Virus record (IMG/VR): IMGVR_UViG_3300025102_000161
Coordinates: 1 to 31,195 of that record
DNA length: 31,195 bases
From: a virus
Reading direction: 5' to 3' (one strand)
Positions within the stretch are counted from its first letter, which is position 1, and each line of letters begins with the position of its first letter. The position numbers and the translations under genes are program-made. This document shows positions 15,701-24,403 of this stretch, one piece after another. Under the pieces are notes generated by a model that ran no database searches, had not been told where the DNA came from, and saw nothing but the letters and a program-made list of their open reading frames with translations.

Positions 15701-16390
15701 GTGAGCGGGCGCGTTACTCGTCAATCTTGTGCTTTCTGCCAGCACGAAGACAGGGATAGTTTAGAGGAAGGTTTGCTGTCAGGTAATATCATACCCAAAC
15801 AATTAGACAAAGACTTAGGATGGAGAGAAGGCACCACTGACAGACACTTCCGAAATCACATGGGGGAATACCATATGGGCTCAAATAGTGAGTGTGTAGT
15901 TTGCACACATCCAGAAAGGGGAGAAGTAGAAGAGGCTTATTTCTCAGGAGGTATGACTACCGAAGCAATAGCAGATGTAATCCAATGTAGTGAGTCTACT
16001 GTTTACCACCATCTAAAACATCATCTCAAGCCACTAGTCCAAAAGAGTGCGGCGAACATCATCTCCGTTCAAGCAGGTAAAGAGATAGACATGATGCGTA
16101 GTAATTTAGAGAGATTGAATGGAGAACTTGATGTCTTCTTAGCAGACGCTGATAGAAATGACCCTGCTTACGTCAAAAACATAGTTAGTCTACACAAAGA
16201 AGTCAGAGATACTCTGACTACTATGGTTAAGTTCCAATCAGAGACTATGGGAGTCAATAACCAAAACATTCAGGCTGATACAGTCAACATTCTCAAAGTC
16301 GAACTCGCTAAAGAATCTCCTGAGGTATGGGCTCGTATCCGTTCTAAGTTGTTGGAAGAAGATGAGGAGGATGTAGTAGATGTCCAATGA
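15701..16390 (+). CDS. terS: Probable terminase small subunit with duplicated zinc/HTH units (229 aa)
   Basis: A 229-residue protein starting at GTG 15701. It contains two tandem units of about 44 residues: C10-x2-C13-x-H ... H49-x3-H53, and C65-x2-C68-x-H ... H104-x3-H108. The C-to-H distances are identical in both. The second unit carries a helix-turn-helix (MTTEAIADVIQCSESTVYHHLKHH). The pattern C-x2-C-x-H-P-x-R, HTH, H-x3-H is common in phage proteins annotated as small terminase or DNA-binding regulators. The C-terminal half is helical, likely for oligomerisation, and ends in acidic residues. With TerL downstream, small terminase that recognises viral DNA for packaging is the best call. 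A transcription regulator is the alternative. Confidence 0.58.
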   Translation: MSGRVTRQSCAFCQHEDRDSLEEGLLSGNIIPKQLDKDLGWREGTTDRHFRNHMGEYHMGSNSECVVCTHPERGEVEEAYFSGGMTTEAIADVIQCSESTVYHHLKHHLKPLVQKSAANIISVQAGKEIDMMRSNLERLNGELDVFLADADRNDPAYVKNIVSLHKEVRDTLTTMVKFQSETMGVNNQNIQADTVNILKVELAKESPEVWARIRSKLLEEDEEDVVDVQ

Positions 16391-16835
16391 TAGGGCCTCG
16401 TCTCCTAAGTTTTGGCCAGTCCCAGTTCACAAATTGATGTGTAAGGACGTACGACTTTCGGGTATTCTTACAGAGGACCGCCCTATACACAGAAAAGAGA
16501 TGAGAGTGTTTCTTTCTCTAATGCATGAATTAGTGGATAGATGGTATGGTGCTGTAGGTCCGATGAATCACGACATAGCGAATCTCAGAAGTTATCATAT
16601 GGAACTAATACACGATTTAGAAGATTGCTTCAATAAACTAATAGAAGACGATACTGAGGATGTACTTGAAAACAGATACCACTTCGCAATGGTATTCGAC
16701 GCGGTGGGCGACATGTTACTTTCTTTCTCTAGTGTGTTTGCCGGACCTAACGAATTGATTACATTTTACTCTAAAGTCTTGAATCGTTTAGAGAGTACTG
16801 TGATTATAATACCGGAGGGTGAACATGGCTGGTGA
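16380..16835 (+). CDS. Unknown helical protein (151 aa)
   Basis: A 151-residue protein. ATG 16380 lies inside the end of the upstream gene (11-base overlap), with GAGGAGG about nine bases upstream. It has no cysteine cluster and no membrane segment. Most of it (about 30-140) looks helical, with heptad-like Leu, Met and Phe spacing, and it could form a bundle or oligomer. Its place just after the probable small terminase and overlapping a basic protein suggests an accessory packaging or virion role. No family was recognised. Confidence 0.6.
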   Translation: MSNDRASSPKFWPVPVHKLMCKDVRLSGILTEDRPIHRKEMRVFLSLMHELVDRWYGAVGPMNHDIANLRSYHMELIHDLEDCFNKLIEDDTEDVLENRYHFAMVFDAVGDMLLSFSSVFAGPNELITFYSKVLNRLESTVIIIPEGEHGW

Positions 16836-18120
16836 AGGTAACAAAGGCAGTTCCTCAGGTATGAGATTCAACCCTCGAGAGGGTCCTGAGTTTATGGAAG
16901 AAGACCGTAACCTAGGCAGAGATGATGCTGAGAGCAGGCAAAGACTTGATGAGAAGAAAAGGAAGGAGAAAGAAGACCGCCACAAAAAATTGGCTGGTTT
17001 GCAACACGTCGCTGTGAGAGTTAAAAGTAAGAAACGTCCTGAGGGAGACGACCAAAGAAATGATGAGAGATTATCAGAAATGACAGGGCCTGCAAGTAGC
17101 ACAGGTTATCCTCTAGACGTCGCAAGTGGTGCTAAGACAGGTACTGGGTCTGCTATGGGTGGCCCTAATATCATGACTGGTCATCCAATCGATATAGACT
17201 TTGATGCCATACTCAAAAAGAAGAAGAAGGCTGGGAGTAAAAAACGCAAGAAGTCGGATGATATCAAGTCTATCAAGACTAGACAAAGAGGTAAAGAGAC
17301 TAGAAGAAGAAGAGCGAAAATGGGAGATACTGCCCTCAGCCGTACTTACAAAGGAGGAGGCGTTAGAGGATTTCGTAATACTGAGGGCTATACTGAGACT
17401 CGTGCTACTATTGCCCAAAGGACAGAAGGGTCTGGTGGTAAGAATGTGGTTCGTAGAGGTCACGGTGGTAGAGGTAAAGGTTGGAGACAATCAACTAGTG
17501 GTAAAGGTACTAAGAGAGAAGCCACTCCCGACCCAAGAAAAGTACAAGCGAATATTGAAACTAGTCAAATGGCTAGAAAGGTTCCTACACATACCAGTGG
17601 ATATCAATTACCCTCTTCTCAAGCATATGAGAATGTGATGAGACCTCCACCTAAAGGGCCTAGGATAGACCATCCTCAACAAACTGCTAGTGATTTGACA
17701 CCCGCGAGCAGTAGACAAGTCAACCGACCTGGAGTCGCTCGCTCTGTTGGAGGGCAACAAATATCATCACCTGGTGGACCAACTGATGGCATGACAGGTT
17801 TCCAAGCAGCCTCTGTTCTAACGTCGTTTGAAAGATTGTTAGAATATGAAGGGATTATATCGAAGGCTAAGATTAGTGGTGCTGATATAACAGAGTTCAG
17901 ATTCTTAATTAGAGAGTTGAAGAAACTGTTACGTTCAGGCGCGTTGAAAAAGTCCGGCTTGGAAGATGCTGAGCATGACGATGAGAGACCCAGCCCTAAT
18001 TCCCATCGGAAGACAACGAGCCACCCTACCGGAGCCACAGAGGTAGACCCTGACGACGACCCCCGATATTGGGGAGCGCACCCGATGGGCCTTTTGTTGC
18101 CTCGGAGGGGACACATGTGA
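16825..18120 (+). CDS. Highly basic disordered protein (431 aa), possible DNA-binding virion protein
   Basis: A 431-residue protein with a textbook ribosome site (GGAGGG, five bases before ATG 16825). Residues 1-90 are charged and coiled-coil-like. Two similar segments follow: TGYPLDVASGAKTG near 94 and TGHPIDIDFDAILKKKKKAG near 119-138. The second resembles the PIDLAWSILK peptide of other proteins here. Residues 135-250 are Lys/Arg/Gly-rich (RRRRAK, RGHGGRGKG) and should bind nucleic acid. A short helical domain at about 332-375 is the only part likely to fold. The tail is acidic. A role in condensing or guiding DNA during packaging is possible. The next gene starts in its last four bases (GTGA). 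Confidence 0.62.
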   Translation: MAGEGNKGSSSGMRFNPREGPEFMEEDRNLGRDDAESRQRLDEKKRKEKEDRHKKLAGLQHVAVRVKSKKRPEGDDQRNDERLSEMTGPASSTGYPLDVASGAKTGTGSAMGGPNIMTGHPIDIDFDAILKKKKKAGSKKRKKSDDIKSIKTRQRGKETRRRRAKMGDTALSRTYKGGGVRGFRNTEGYTETRATIAQRTEGSGGKNVVRRGHGGRGKGWRQSTSGKGTKREATPDPRKVQANIETSQMARKVPTHTSGYQLPSSQAYENVMRPPPKGPRIDHPQQTASDLTPASSRQVNRPGVARSVGGQQISSPGGPTDGMTGFQAASVLTSFERLLEYEGIISKAKISGADITEFRFLIRELKKLLRSGALKKSGLEDAEHDDERPSPNSHRKTTSHPTGATEVDPDDDPRYWGAHPMGLLLPRRGHM

Positions 18121-19994
18121 TAGGCGTATCAATACTCAAAGGGGGAGGAGTCCTTCTACAAGGAGACCATGCGAAAGAAGCCGGTGGTATGCACCGAGCC
18201 CTCTCTCCAGGTGAAATGGCTAAGTTTTTTCCTGACGGAGAAAACCCCTTCCATATTAATCCCATTACCTTGAAGAGGTATGACGAAGACCCTAACTACG
18301 ATAATAGAGATGTCCTCAAAGCAATTATTGAAGACAGTGCATACGCTTTGGAAAAGGCCGGACACCCTGTATCGCAAAACCCAACAGAACTACGCAGAAT
18401 GTTAAGGGAGATGCTCAACAAATCTCTACATTTATTCAATAGTAGACAAACTAATGATTTGAATAAGTACCCTGAGAAGGCATACTTAGATGTGAATAAT
18501 GAGAAGTCATTACATCCTGAGTTTCAAGGCCACGCTTATGCACCTAGGTTCCAAGAGAACATCAATAAACTCAAACCGGAGCAGATAAGAATCCGCAACA
18601 AAAAGAATCAACTTATCATGTACAACGCTAGTCAACAAGACCACGCACAACATGGACACATGTCAGAGAGTGGATTCTTTGGCGCCCTCCCACTCTTCCT
18701 AAAGATGTTCACTGACCAATTTAATGTTGAACCAATGCATACCTTAGGAAAGGGTAACTACATTAAACCAGAAAGCATGGTAGTTCACACTAATCCAACA
18801 ACAGGAGAGAGGAGCAACCCATGGAAATATCATTACTCCAATCAAAACGTATTCGACTCTGCTGATAGAGGCACACGGCACAGCAGAGCAGACGGGCAGC
18901 CTCATCACTTGAGAAGTGTGATGGGTAGTTTGCACCCTGCTTGGTTCCAGCCTTCGCACGAGACCGACTACGCCAGCGCACAATCGAGGCTGGCATATGC
19001 TCGTATCATACTCACGAGGAATGGAAGAGGCTCAGAAGCCAGTGATGCAGACATTCTCAATTTCGCTCGGTCGAACCTCATGCAAACCATACACGACTCG
19101 GCTATAGGTAGAAGGTCTACTCGCAGTAATACGAGAAGTAAGAAACTCATAGATGACATGAGAGAGGTGATAGGGTTGAATCGTCGTGGCTCCGGTGTGA
19201 TGCATACTAATGAGCAGAAACAGTTAGATGATTATGTCAGAGTTAACGCTTCTAATATCAATGTTGGTAGGTATATTGGTCAAGGCGGAATTAACGCAAA
19301 ATCTCACCATAATGCAAAAAGCACACTACAAGAGGCTCTCATGCTTACTATGATGATTGCAGGCAATCCAAAATACGATAGGATGCTACAGAGGAAAAGA
19401 GGGGCCGATGATGGTTTTGCTATAGGTAAGTTATTGCAACAGAAGTTCATGCAGTCCCACGCTCACGACACCGATTACGTAGACGCTAGCAATTTCCAGT
19501 TTTTCGAGCCTGGAGATGTACCAAAACCAGTGGTCTCTCTAGACCCTAATGGTACTCTCGCTGATGGTCGTGCGATGCGTTCTCCACGAGTTCCCACGGG
19601 AGAGTTTGCAGTGTCCGACGCACCTTCAGGTCCAGGTCAAAGAATCACAGGTAACTTGGGATACACTCAAGCACTACCCCCTCAATTACCACCTAGAGAC
19701 CCAACCTTCGACCCTGGATTCAAAACATCATCTGACACATTGACAGATTTGATGGAACACCTACAATCAGCAGATGCTAGGATGGATTCATTAATCATCA
19801 AGTCCCTACCGTCACGTAGAAGATTCTACTTAGACGACGATACAGATTGTAATATTCTATGTAAGTCTTTCTCGTTAGAAACTAGAGATTTGCATCTAAT
19901 AGACCAAAGTCTAGGTGACTGGACGCTTATAGCGGAACGCTTGAAAGTGGAGCCCCGTGTGGTGAAAGCGGTCAAGGTGGCCTTGAGGTGGTAA
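18117..19994 (+). CDS. Unknown protein with C-terminal HTH-like segment (625 aa)
   Basis: A 625-residue protein. GTG 18117 is chosen because GGAGGGG lies six bases upstream and it overlaps the previous stop as GTGA. The body is hydrophilic with many His and Asn residues and no recognised fold. A Pro-rich linker lies near 525-560. The last 45 residues (ending TLIAERLKVEPRVVKAVKVALRW) look like a helix-turn-helix: a helix, the turn-like L-G-D-W, then I-A-E-R-L-K-V and a recognition-like helix. The N-terminus MIGVSILKGG loosely resembles the recurrent SILK peptide of this virus. The gene precedes the terminase region, so packaging or head assembly is possible. Confidence 0.62.
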   Translation: MIGVSILKGGGVLLQGDHAKEAGGMHRALSPGEMAKFFPDGENPFHINPITLKRYDEDPNYDNRDVLKAIIEDSAYALEKAGHPVSQNPTELRRMLREMLNKSLHLFNSRQTNDLNKYPEKAYLDVNNEKSLHPEFQGHAYAPRFQENINKLKPEQIRIRNKKNQLIMYNASQQDHAQHGHMSESGFFGALPLFLKMFTDQFNVEPMHTLGKGNYIKPESMVVHTNPTTGERSNPWKYHYSNQNVFDSADRGTRHSRADGQPHHLRSVMGSLHPAWFQPSHETDYASAQSRLAYARIILTRNGRGSEASDADILNFARSNLMQTIHDSAIGRRSTRSNTRSKKLIDDMREVIGLNRRGSGVMHTNEQKQLDDYVRVNASNINVGRYIGQGGINAKSHHNAKSTLQEALMLTMMIAGNPKYDRMLQRKRGADDGFAIGKLLQQKFMQSHAHDTDYVDASNFQFFEPGDVPKPVVSLDPNGTLADGRAMRSPRVPTGEFAVSDAPSGPGQRITGNLGYTQALPPQLPPRDPTFDPGFKTSSDTLTDLMEHLQSADARMDSLIIKSLPSRRRFYLDDDTDCNILCKSFSLETRDLHLIDQSLGDWTLIAERLKVEPRVVKAVKVALRW

Positions 19995-20022
19995 AATAGG
20001 TTTCTTACACGATTGGGATGAC

Positions 20023-21555
20023 TTGATTAGCAAGAGAAAACTTCGAGTTAGTGGTCTTGACCCAAACAACCCACCTACTATGCACAGTAGACCTAGGATT
20101 CACCCGTTAGGTGCTTTCAGTAGATTGGCCGGTGGTGGGGTAAGACCAGTTGGCCAATTCGGCCCTGATAATTCATTCGAGTACCCTCATGACATCCAGG
20201 TAGGAGACCCGTCCAAAAACCCTGGATTCTATCAGCGAGCAAAAGACTACTCAAGAATGGCAGAAATGTGGAGTGACCAGCAAAATAGTCTACGACGGTT
20301 GGTAGCGCAGAACCCTAATGCGAGACTACCCGCAGGCTTTGCAGGAAAACAGAATCCTGGTTTTGCTCGAGATTATCTTCACGATGCTGGCCAACGTGAG
20401 GGTTCCAAAGGTGGAAGGAAACCTGAGCAATATATTCTGTACACCAACGATGGTCCCGAAATGTTAGGAGGGGTAGGTGATAGAGGGCCGTTCCACAACA
20501 GACTCGCTAACTTCATGAATCATGTTGTTTCTTTCATTCCAGGCCTACGAGACCCCCAATACAGAAATCAACTCAAAAGAATACAACGTATGCAGAAAGA
20601 TGCGATAAAGGTTCTAGATTATCACACCCGTGGTAAGATGATGAACCCCAATCGTGAGATGTCAGATGCAGATAAGAAGATAGTCAATGAGTTCCTCAGT
20701 ACCTTCTATGTCACAGAGGGTTTGGATGTCAATGCGGCTAAGCGTGCTGCTGCTATGATGACACAAATGCAGAGCGATAACCCTGCAGAGGTCGACAAGC
20801 ACATGAACGAGGCCATTGAATCCGGTGAAACTGACCCACAAAAACTTTTCAATTATGTTAGTCAAAGGATGAAAGTGGGAGACGATGTTGGAGATGTTGA
20901 TTTTGGGGATGAATCTACCGGAGATGTGGCAGATGATGTGCCTGACGGTTCAAAGTTGTCTTACATCCTACCTGAGATAGGGCATACTCAAGGAAAATCA
21001 TACAAGCCGGCAGATTGCGAGTTCGCTCAGCAGTTCTTAGGAGGCAAGCATCTACAGGATACAACAGCAGGAGGTAAAATGGTCAACCTACAACCGAGCC
21101 ACTACAAGGCTTTACGAACTGCTTTGGAGGCTGCTAAAAGAGACGTACACGCAAATGCGAACTCTCACATAAAAGGGAAACTACCTGCTAATCCGGACCA
21201 AAGCGCGTTCGATTTCATACTCAATAATCCTGCATTCAACTCATCGTTAGAAGGCGCATCTAAGACTGCGAGAAATCGTGTCAAAGGCTCTTTGCAGAGC
21301 CTTTCAACCCAAGGACAAAGCGAGCGTATCAGTGCTATGGTTGGTTATGTGCTAGGCAATCCCGAGCACGTTCAGCAAGTCACTCAAGAGAGGGGTATGA
21401 CCAATTACGACCCTGCTCAACCACATACTTATTTCACCCCTCCTGCTGAACAACCTAATCCTGGACAGAACATAGACTTGACTGGGTCGGATGAGGTGCA
21501 ACTCTCAGAACGCGAACCTATTGACCTAGCGTGGAGCATCCTCAAGGGGGCGTAA
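20023..21555 (+). CDS. Unknown virion-type protein ending PIDLAWSILKGA (510 aa)
   Basis: A protein of about 510 residues just before TerL, with two bases between the genes. It is rich in Asn, Gln, Pro and charged residues, with a helical region around 190-290 and a second around 350-460. The extreme C-terminus is PIDLAWSILKGA, the clearest copy of a peptide repeated in other proteins here. The start is uncertain. TTG 20023 has only a weak site, while GAGGTG (19985-19990) lies five bases before an in-frame ATA at 19996, which would add the sequence IGFLHDWDDL. The C-terminal lysine-Gly-Ala codons double as the ribosome site (AAGGGGG) of the terminase gene. No family was recognised. Confidence 0.65.
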   Translation: MISKRKLRVSGLDPNNPPTMHSRPRIHPLGAFSRLAGGGVRPVGQFGPDNSFEYPHDIQVGDPSKNPGFYQRAKDYSRMAEMWSDQQNSLRRLVAQNPNARLPAGFAGKQNPGFARDYLHDAGQREGSKGGRKPEQYILYTNDGPEMLGGVGDRGPFHNRLANFMNHVVSFIPGLRDPQYRNQLKRIQRMQKDAIKVLDYHTRGKMMNPNREMSDADKKIVNEFLSTFYVTEGLDVNAAKRAAAMMTQMQSDNPAEVDKHMNEAIESGETDPQKLFNYVSQRMKVGDDVGDVDFGDESTGDVADDVPDGSKLSYILPEIGHTQGKSYKPADCEFAQQFLGGKHLQDTTAGGKMVNLQPSHYKALRTALEAAKRDVHANANSHIKGKLPANPDQSAFDFILNNPAFNSSLEGASKTARNRVKGSLQSLSTQGQSERISAMVGYVLGNPEHVQQVTQERGMTNYDPAQPHTYFTPPAEQPNPGQNIDLTGSDEVQLSEREPIDLAWSILKGA

Positions 21556-21557
21556 TA

Positions 21558-22964
21558 TTGCCTAGCCCTACAATATCAACAGAAGTAATAGAAGAGATAG
21601 ATTGGGAGATGGCTAAGAAGGATTTTAAGTTCTTCTTTGAGCAGATTTTAGGTTGGCAGTTAGCAGACCATCATGCTAAATGGTTTCATAACTTAAATAC
21701 TCATAAAAGATACTGTGTTAAGGCTTCGAGAGACCATGGTAAATCTACTTTGTTTCTAGGTTATTTGTTATGGAAGGTTATATTCACTCCCAAACTTGAC
21801 ACTATGATATTCAGTCACAGCCTAGACCAATCAATACGACATATGAGAGGACTTAATGATTTGATTGACGGTTCTCCCATGTTGGCTAAGATGAAAGACA
21901 AGGACGCTTGGTCCAAGACATTCTTTGGGTTTACCAACGGCTCTCGAATTAATGCTAAGTCCGTAGGAGGTGGTGTCCGTGGTGCTCACCCCGACCTCAT
22001 ACTTTGTGACGATATTTTGTGGGGCACTACTGAAACTGAACTCCAGAGAGTAGCCTCATGGTTTTATGAAGTGTTGATGCCTACTCTCCATCATACTTCT
22101 CAACTTTGTATAGTAGGGACTCCTTTCACTCCTACTGACCTTTACACAGAGTTGGAGGCTAGGGACGGATATCTCGTAGAGACTTATCCTGCAATTAATG
22201 AGAAAGGAGAACCGCTTTGGCCTTGGAGGTGGTCTTTAGAGGCTTTAGATTTAAGACGGCAAGATATGCCAGCCATCGCATTCACTCGAGAATATCTGTG
22301 CGAACCAATGGACGATATGTCCAGCCTTTTCCCCTCTGCTGTAGTCAATGCATGTAAAGACCCATATCTCCATCTCATGGACAGGCGAGACCCTGATGAC
22401 GACAGTCAGTATTTCATTGGCTGGGACCCTGCTATATCCTCTGACCGTTCAGCAGACTACACTGTAATGATGGTATTGAGAAGGCCCCCTGAGGATACTA
22501 ACCTACTCGAAGTGGTGCATGTAGTCCGACGTAAGGGTATGGATTTCAGAACACAAATCATAGAGATTCAGCGATTGAACAACAAGTTTCGCCCTGAGGT
22601 GATAGAGTTAGAGGCTAACCACTTCCAACGTGTGTTTGCTACGGAACTGAGAGCAGATACAGATTTGCCGATAAAGACCTTCATCAGCACAAAACAAAGA
22701 AGGGAGAGTTTGCTGATGGGTTTGGTTCTTCGATTCGAGAGAGAGCAAGTTCGTCTACCTTGGGCTGACGAGAGAGCCCGTGAAGTCATAAGCCAGTTAG
22801 AGCACGAGTTAATCATGTTCGGTATGAGTAAGACTGGTAAACTAGATAGTATCGCAAGGCATGATGACTTGGCTATCGCTCTTGCTTTAGGTAATTGGGC
22901 GACTACCGAGTTCCGTGAGAGAATTATAGACTTAGATAGTTTAATGTCGGGGTTGATAGATTGA
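21558..22964 (+). CDS. terL: Terminase large subunit, ATPase and nuclease (468 aa)
   Basis: The DNA-packaging motor of tailed viruses. The N-terminal ATPase has a Walker A-type loop SRDHGKST (residues 57-64) after the strand RYCVKA. The motif V-R-G-A-H-P-D then leads into Walker B LILCDD (147-152), and the coupling motif VGTPF follows near 186-190. The C-terminal RNase H-like nuclease begins FIGWDPA (D290) and continues with VIELEANH and the closing HDDLAIALALG acidic pair. Length is normal for the family. The start is TTG 21558, with GGGGGC about seven bases upstream; an upstream in-frame GTG at 21531 would overlap the previous gene and has no better site. It works with the portal and small terminase. 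The next gene starts in its stop (TTGA). Confidence 0.93.
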   Translation: MPSPTISTEVIEEIDWEMAKKDFKFFFEQILGWQLADHHAKWFHNLNTHKRYCVKASRDHGKSTLFLGYLLWKVIFTPKLDTMIFSHSLDQSIRHMRGLNDLIDGSPMLAKMKDKDAWSKTFFGFTNGSRINAKSVGGGVRGAHPDLILCDDILWGTTETELQRVASWFYEVLMPTLHHTSQLCIVGTPFTPTDLYTELEARDGYLVETYPAINEKGEPLWPWRWSLEALDLRRQDMPAIAFTREYLCEPMDDMSSLFPSAVVNACKDPYLHLMDRRDPDDDSQYFIGWDPAISSDRSADYTVMMVLRRPPEDTNLLEVVHVVRRKGMDFRTQIIEIQRLNNKFRPEVIELEANHFQRVFATELRADTDLPIKTFISTKQRRESLLMGLVLRFEREQVRLPWADERAREVISQLEHELIMFGMSKTGKLDSIARHDDLAIALALGNWATTEFRERIIDLDSLMSGLID

Positions 22965-24403
22965 TTTGGGGCAGTGCTCTTATTGGTGATGATTTCGATG
23001 CAGATACTGATGAGCCTGATGCAGATAAGGCTTGGGTCATCAAACAACTCATGCAACATCCTGTGTTGAAGAACAGCGTAGGAGTAGTAGCATTTGGAAA
23101 CAACAGCAAGACCCCTACTGGAGGTGGAGGTAAATTGGGAGCAGGCCCGTCTGCTGCCTCGGAAGTAGACACTCCAGAAGAGAAGAAAAACAAAAAGAAA
23201 TTGATGGAAGAAATGAGACAAGACGGAATGAAACTAGCGTCAGATGCAGGTTGGTTCGAGGACTCTTTCGGTAAATCAGCGTCCGCTTTAGTCAAGGACC
23301 TAAGATTGAAGAGGAGAGTCCACAAACAATTCAGTCAAGACATAGACGATGCAATCATGGCTATACGCATGGCGAAAAGCAATGAGGTGCAAAGAGGGCT
23401 AGATAGTATAACATGGGGTGGTGACTATTTAGATGCGATAAAGGGAATGAACCTCAATGACAAAGATTTCAAGGCTTTGATTAAGCATGGTGAGAAGAGA
23501 CAAGTCTCGCTCATCCAAGCGTGCAATCAATGGCAAGACGCTAACAATGTGCTTACTAAATTGTCTCAAATAAATGGAGAGTTTGACGAGGGACAATTAT
23601 CTCTTTGGTCTGACGCCACTAAAATGAAGAAAGACGCTAGACAGATGTGGAGACATTCTCTGCATCGTTCCTCTAAATTGAACAAAGCAGAGCAACACTC
23701 TCTATTATCAGCCAGTGACTTGTTGGATTATCACGGACCGATGGACAGCAGAACAATGCACACCCACATGACAAGCAATGACGGTAGAAGCGCAGGTCTT
23801 CCCTCAGTGCAACAACTTGGTGCTTTGTTGAAAACGTACGGTCCGGATTATGACATATTCAAACATGGTACTTTGTGGGAGAGGCAGAGTTCACAATCTC
23901 CTTTGCTAGTGAAAGACCCTTGGGCCTACGCTGCAGGATTCTTAGATGCTGATGGTTACATCACCATTAGTAAGAAGGGAGAACCACGCGCAGGATTTGT
24001 GGCAACAGGGGATAGAGGTAAGGTGCATTGTGAGAATCTCTATGATATGATAGGTGCTGGTGTACTATCTCTTGACCTCAAAGTGCACAAGAGTAGCAAG
24101 AGGAGCCAACATAGACTGCAATTCTATAGTAAAAATGATATCAGTAAATTACTCAAAGGCACTTACCCACATCTTAGACTAAAGAAAAACCAAGCACGTC
24201 ACGTGATGGAACTCTTGTCTCACCGAGGCAAAGATGGTGATTTGATAAGCAAGAGAAGAGATGAGTTGTACAGGTTAGTGAAATGGGAAAACTGGAAAGA
24301 TGTTAAAGCGGAAGAACTACTCAACGAGTGGAATGTTGATGAACAAGAGGTGCTCTCGTGGGATTCAACGGACCCTGACGCGATAGGGTTTGAGGTGGTT
24401 TGA
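22961..24403 (+). CDS. Unknown virion-type protein fused to LAGLIDADG domain (480 aa)
   Basis: A 480-residue protein starting at TTG 22961 (TTGA overlap with TerL; GGGG eight bases upstream). The first 30 residues are very acidic, followed by a Gly/Lys-rich linker. Residues 80-315 are mostly helical and unrecognised. Residues 319-332 read DPWAYAAGFLDADG, a LAGLIDADG homing-endonuclease motif with its catalytic-position acid at D331. The beta strand YITISKKGEPRAGFVA and a basic helical region follow, as expected for one half-domain. A single motif implies action as a dimer. No intein splicing residues are seen. Position between TerL and portal suggests either a captured endonuclease or a domain reused for DNA binding in the head. 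Confidence 0.72.
   Translation: MIWGSALIGDDFDADTDEPDADKAWVIKQLMQHPVLKNSVGVVAFGNNSKTPTGGGGKLGAGPSAASEVDTPEEKKNKKKLMEEMRQDGMKLASDAGWFEDSFGKSASALVKDLRLKRRVHKQFSQDIDDAIMAIRMAKSNEVQRGLDSITWGGDYLDAIKGMNLNDKDFKALIKHGEKRQVSLIQACNQWQDANNVLTKLSQINGEFDEGQLSLWSDATKMKKDARQMWRHSLHRSSKLNKAEQHSLLSASDLLDYHGPMDSRTMHTHMTSNDGRSAGLPSVQQLGALLKTYGPDYDIFKHGTLWERQSSQSPLLVKDPWAYAAGFLDADGYITISKKGEPRAGFVATGDRGKVHCENLYDMIGAGVLSLDLKVHKSSKRSQHRLQFYSKNDISKLLKGTYPHLRLKKNQARHVMELLSHRGKDGDLISKRRDELYRLVKWENWKDVKAEELLNEWNVDEQEVLSWDSTDPDAIGFEVV

Noticed and set aside
17201-17638. A 145-codon plus frame inside the basic 431-aa protein
   Set aside because: It has no upstream ribosome site, and it overlaps fully with a gene that has an ideal start and operon overlaps on both sides.
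20884-20948. Run of GATG/GATGTTG-like repeats as a tandem repeat
   Set aside because: It is in frame and encodes an acidic Asp/Val/Gly linker of the 510-aa protein; the units are irregular.
22568-23325. Long minus-strand open frames (up to 217 codons) across TerL and the next gene
   Set aside because: Both underlying plus-strand genes have clear motifs, operon overlaps and ribosome sites. The antisense products are Ser/Leu-rich and featureless.
22961-24403. Intein or group I intron at the LAGLIDADG motif
   Set aside because: There is no Cys/Ser splice start, no terminal His-Asn, and no interrupted host domain. The protein simply ends with the endonuclease-like part.
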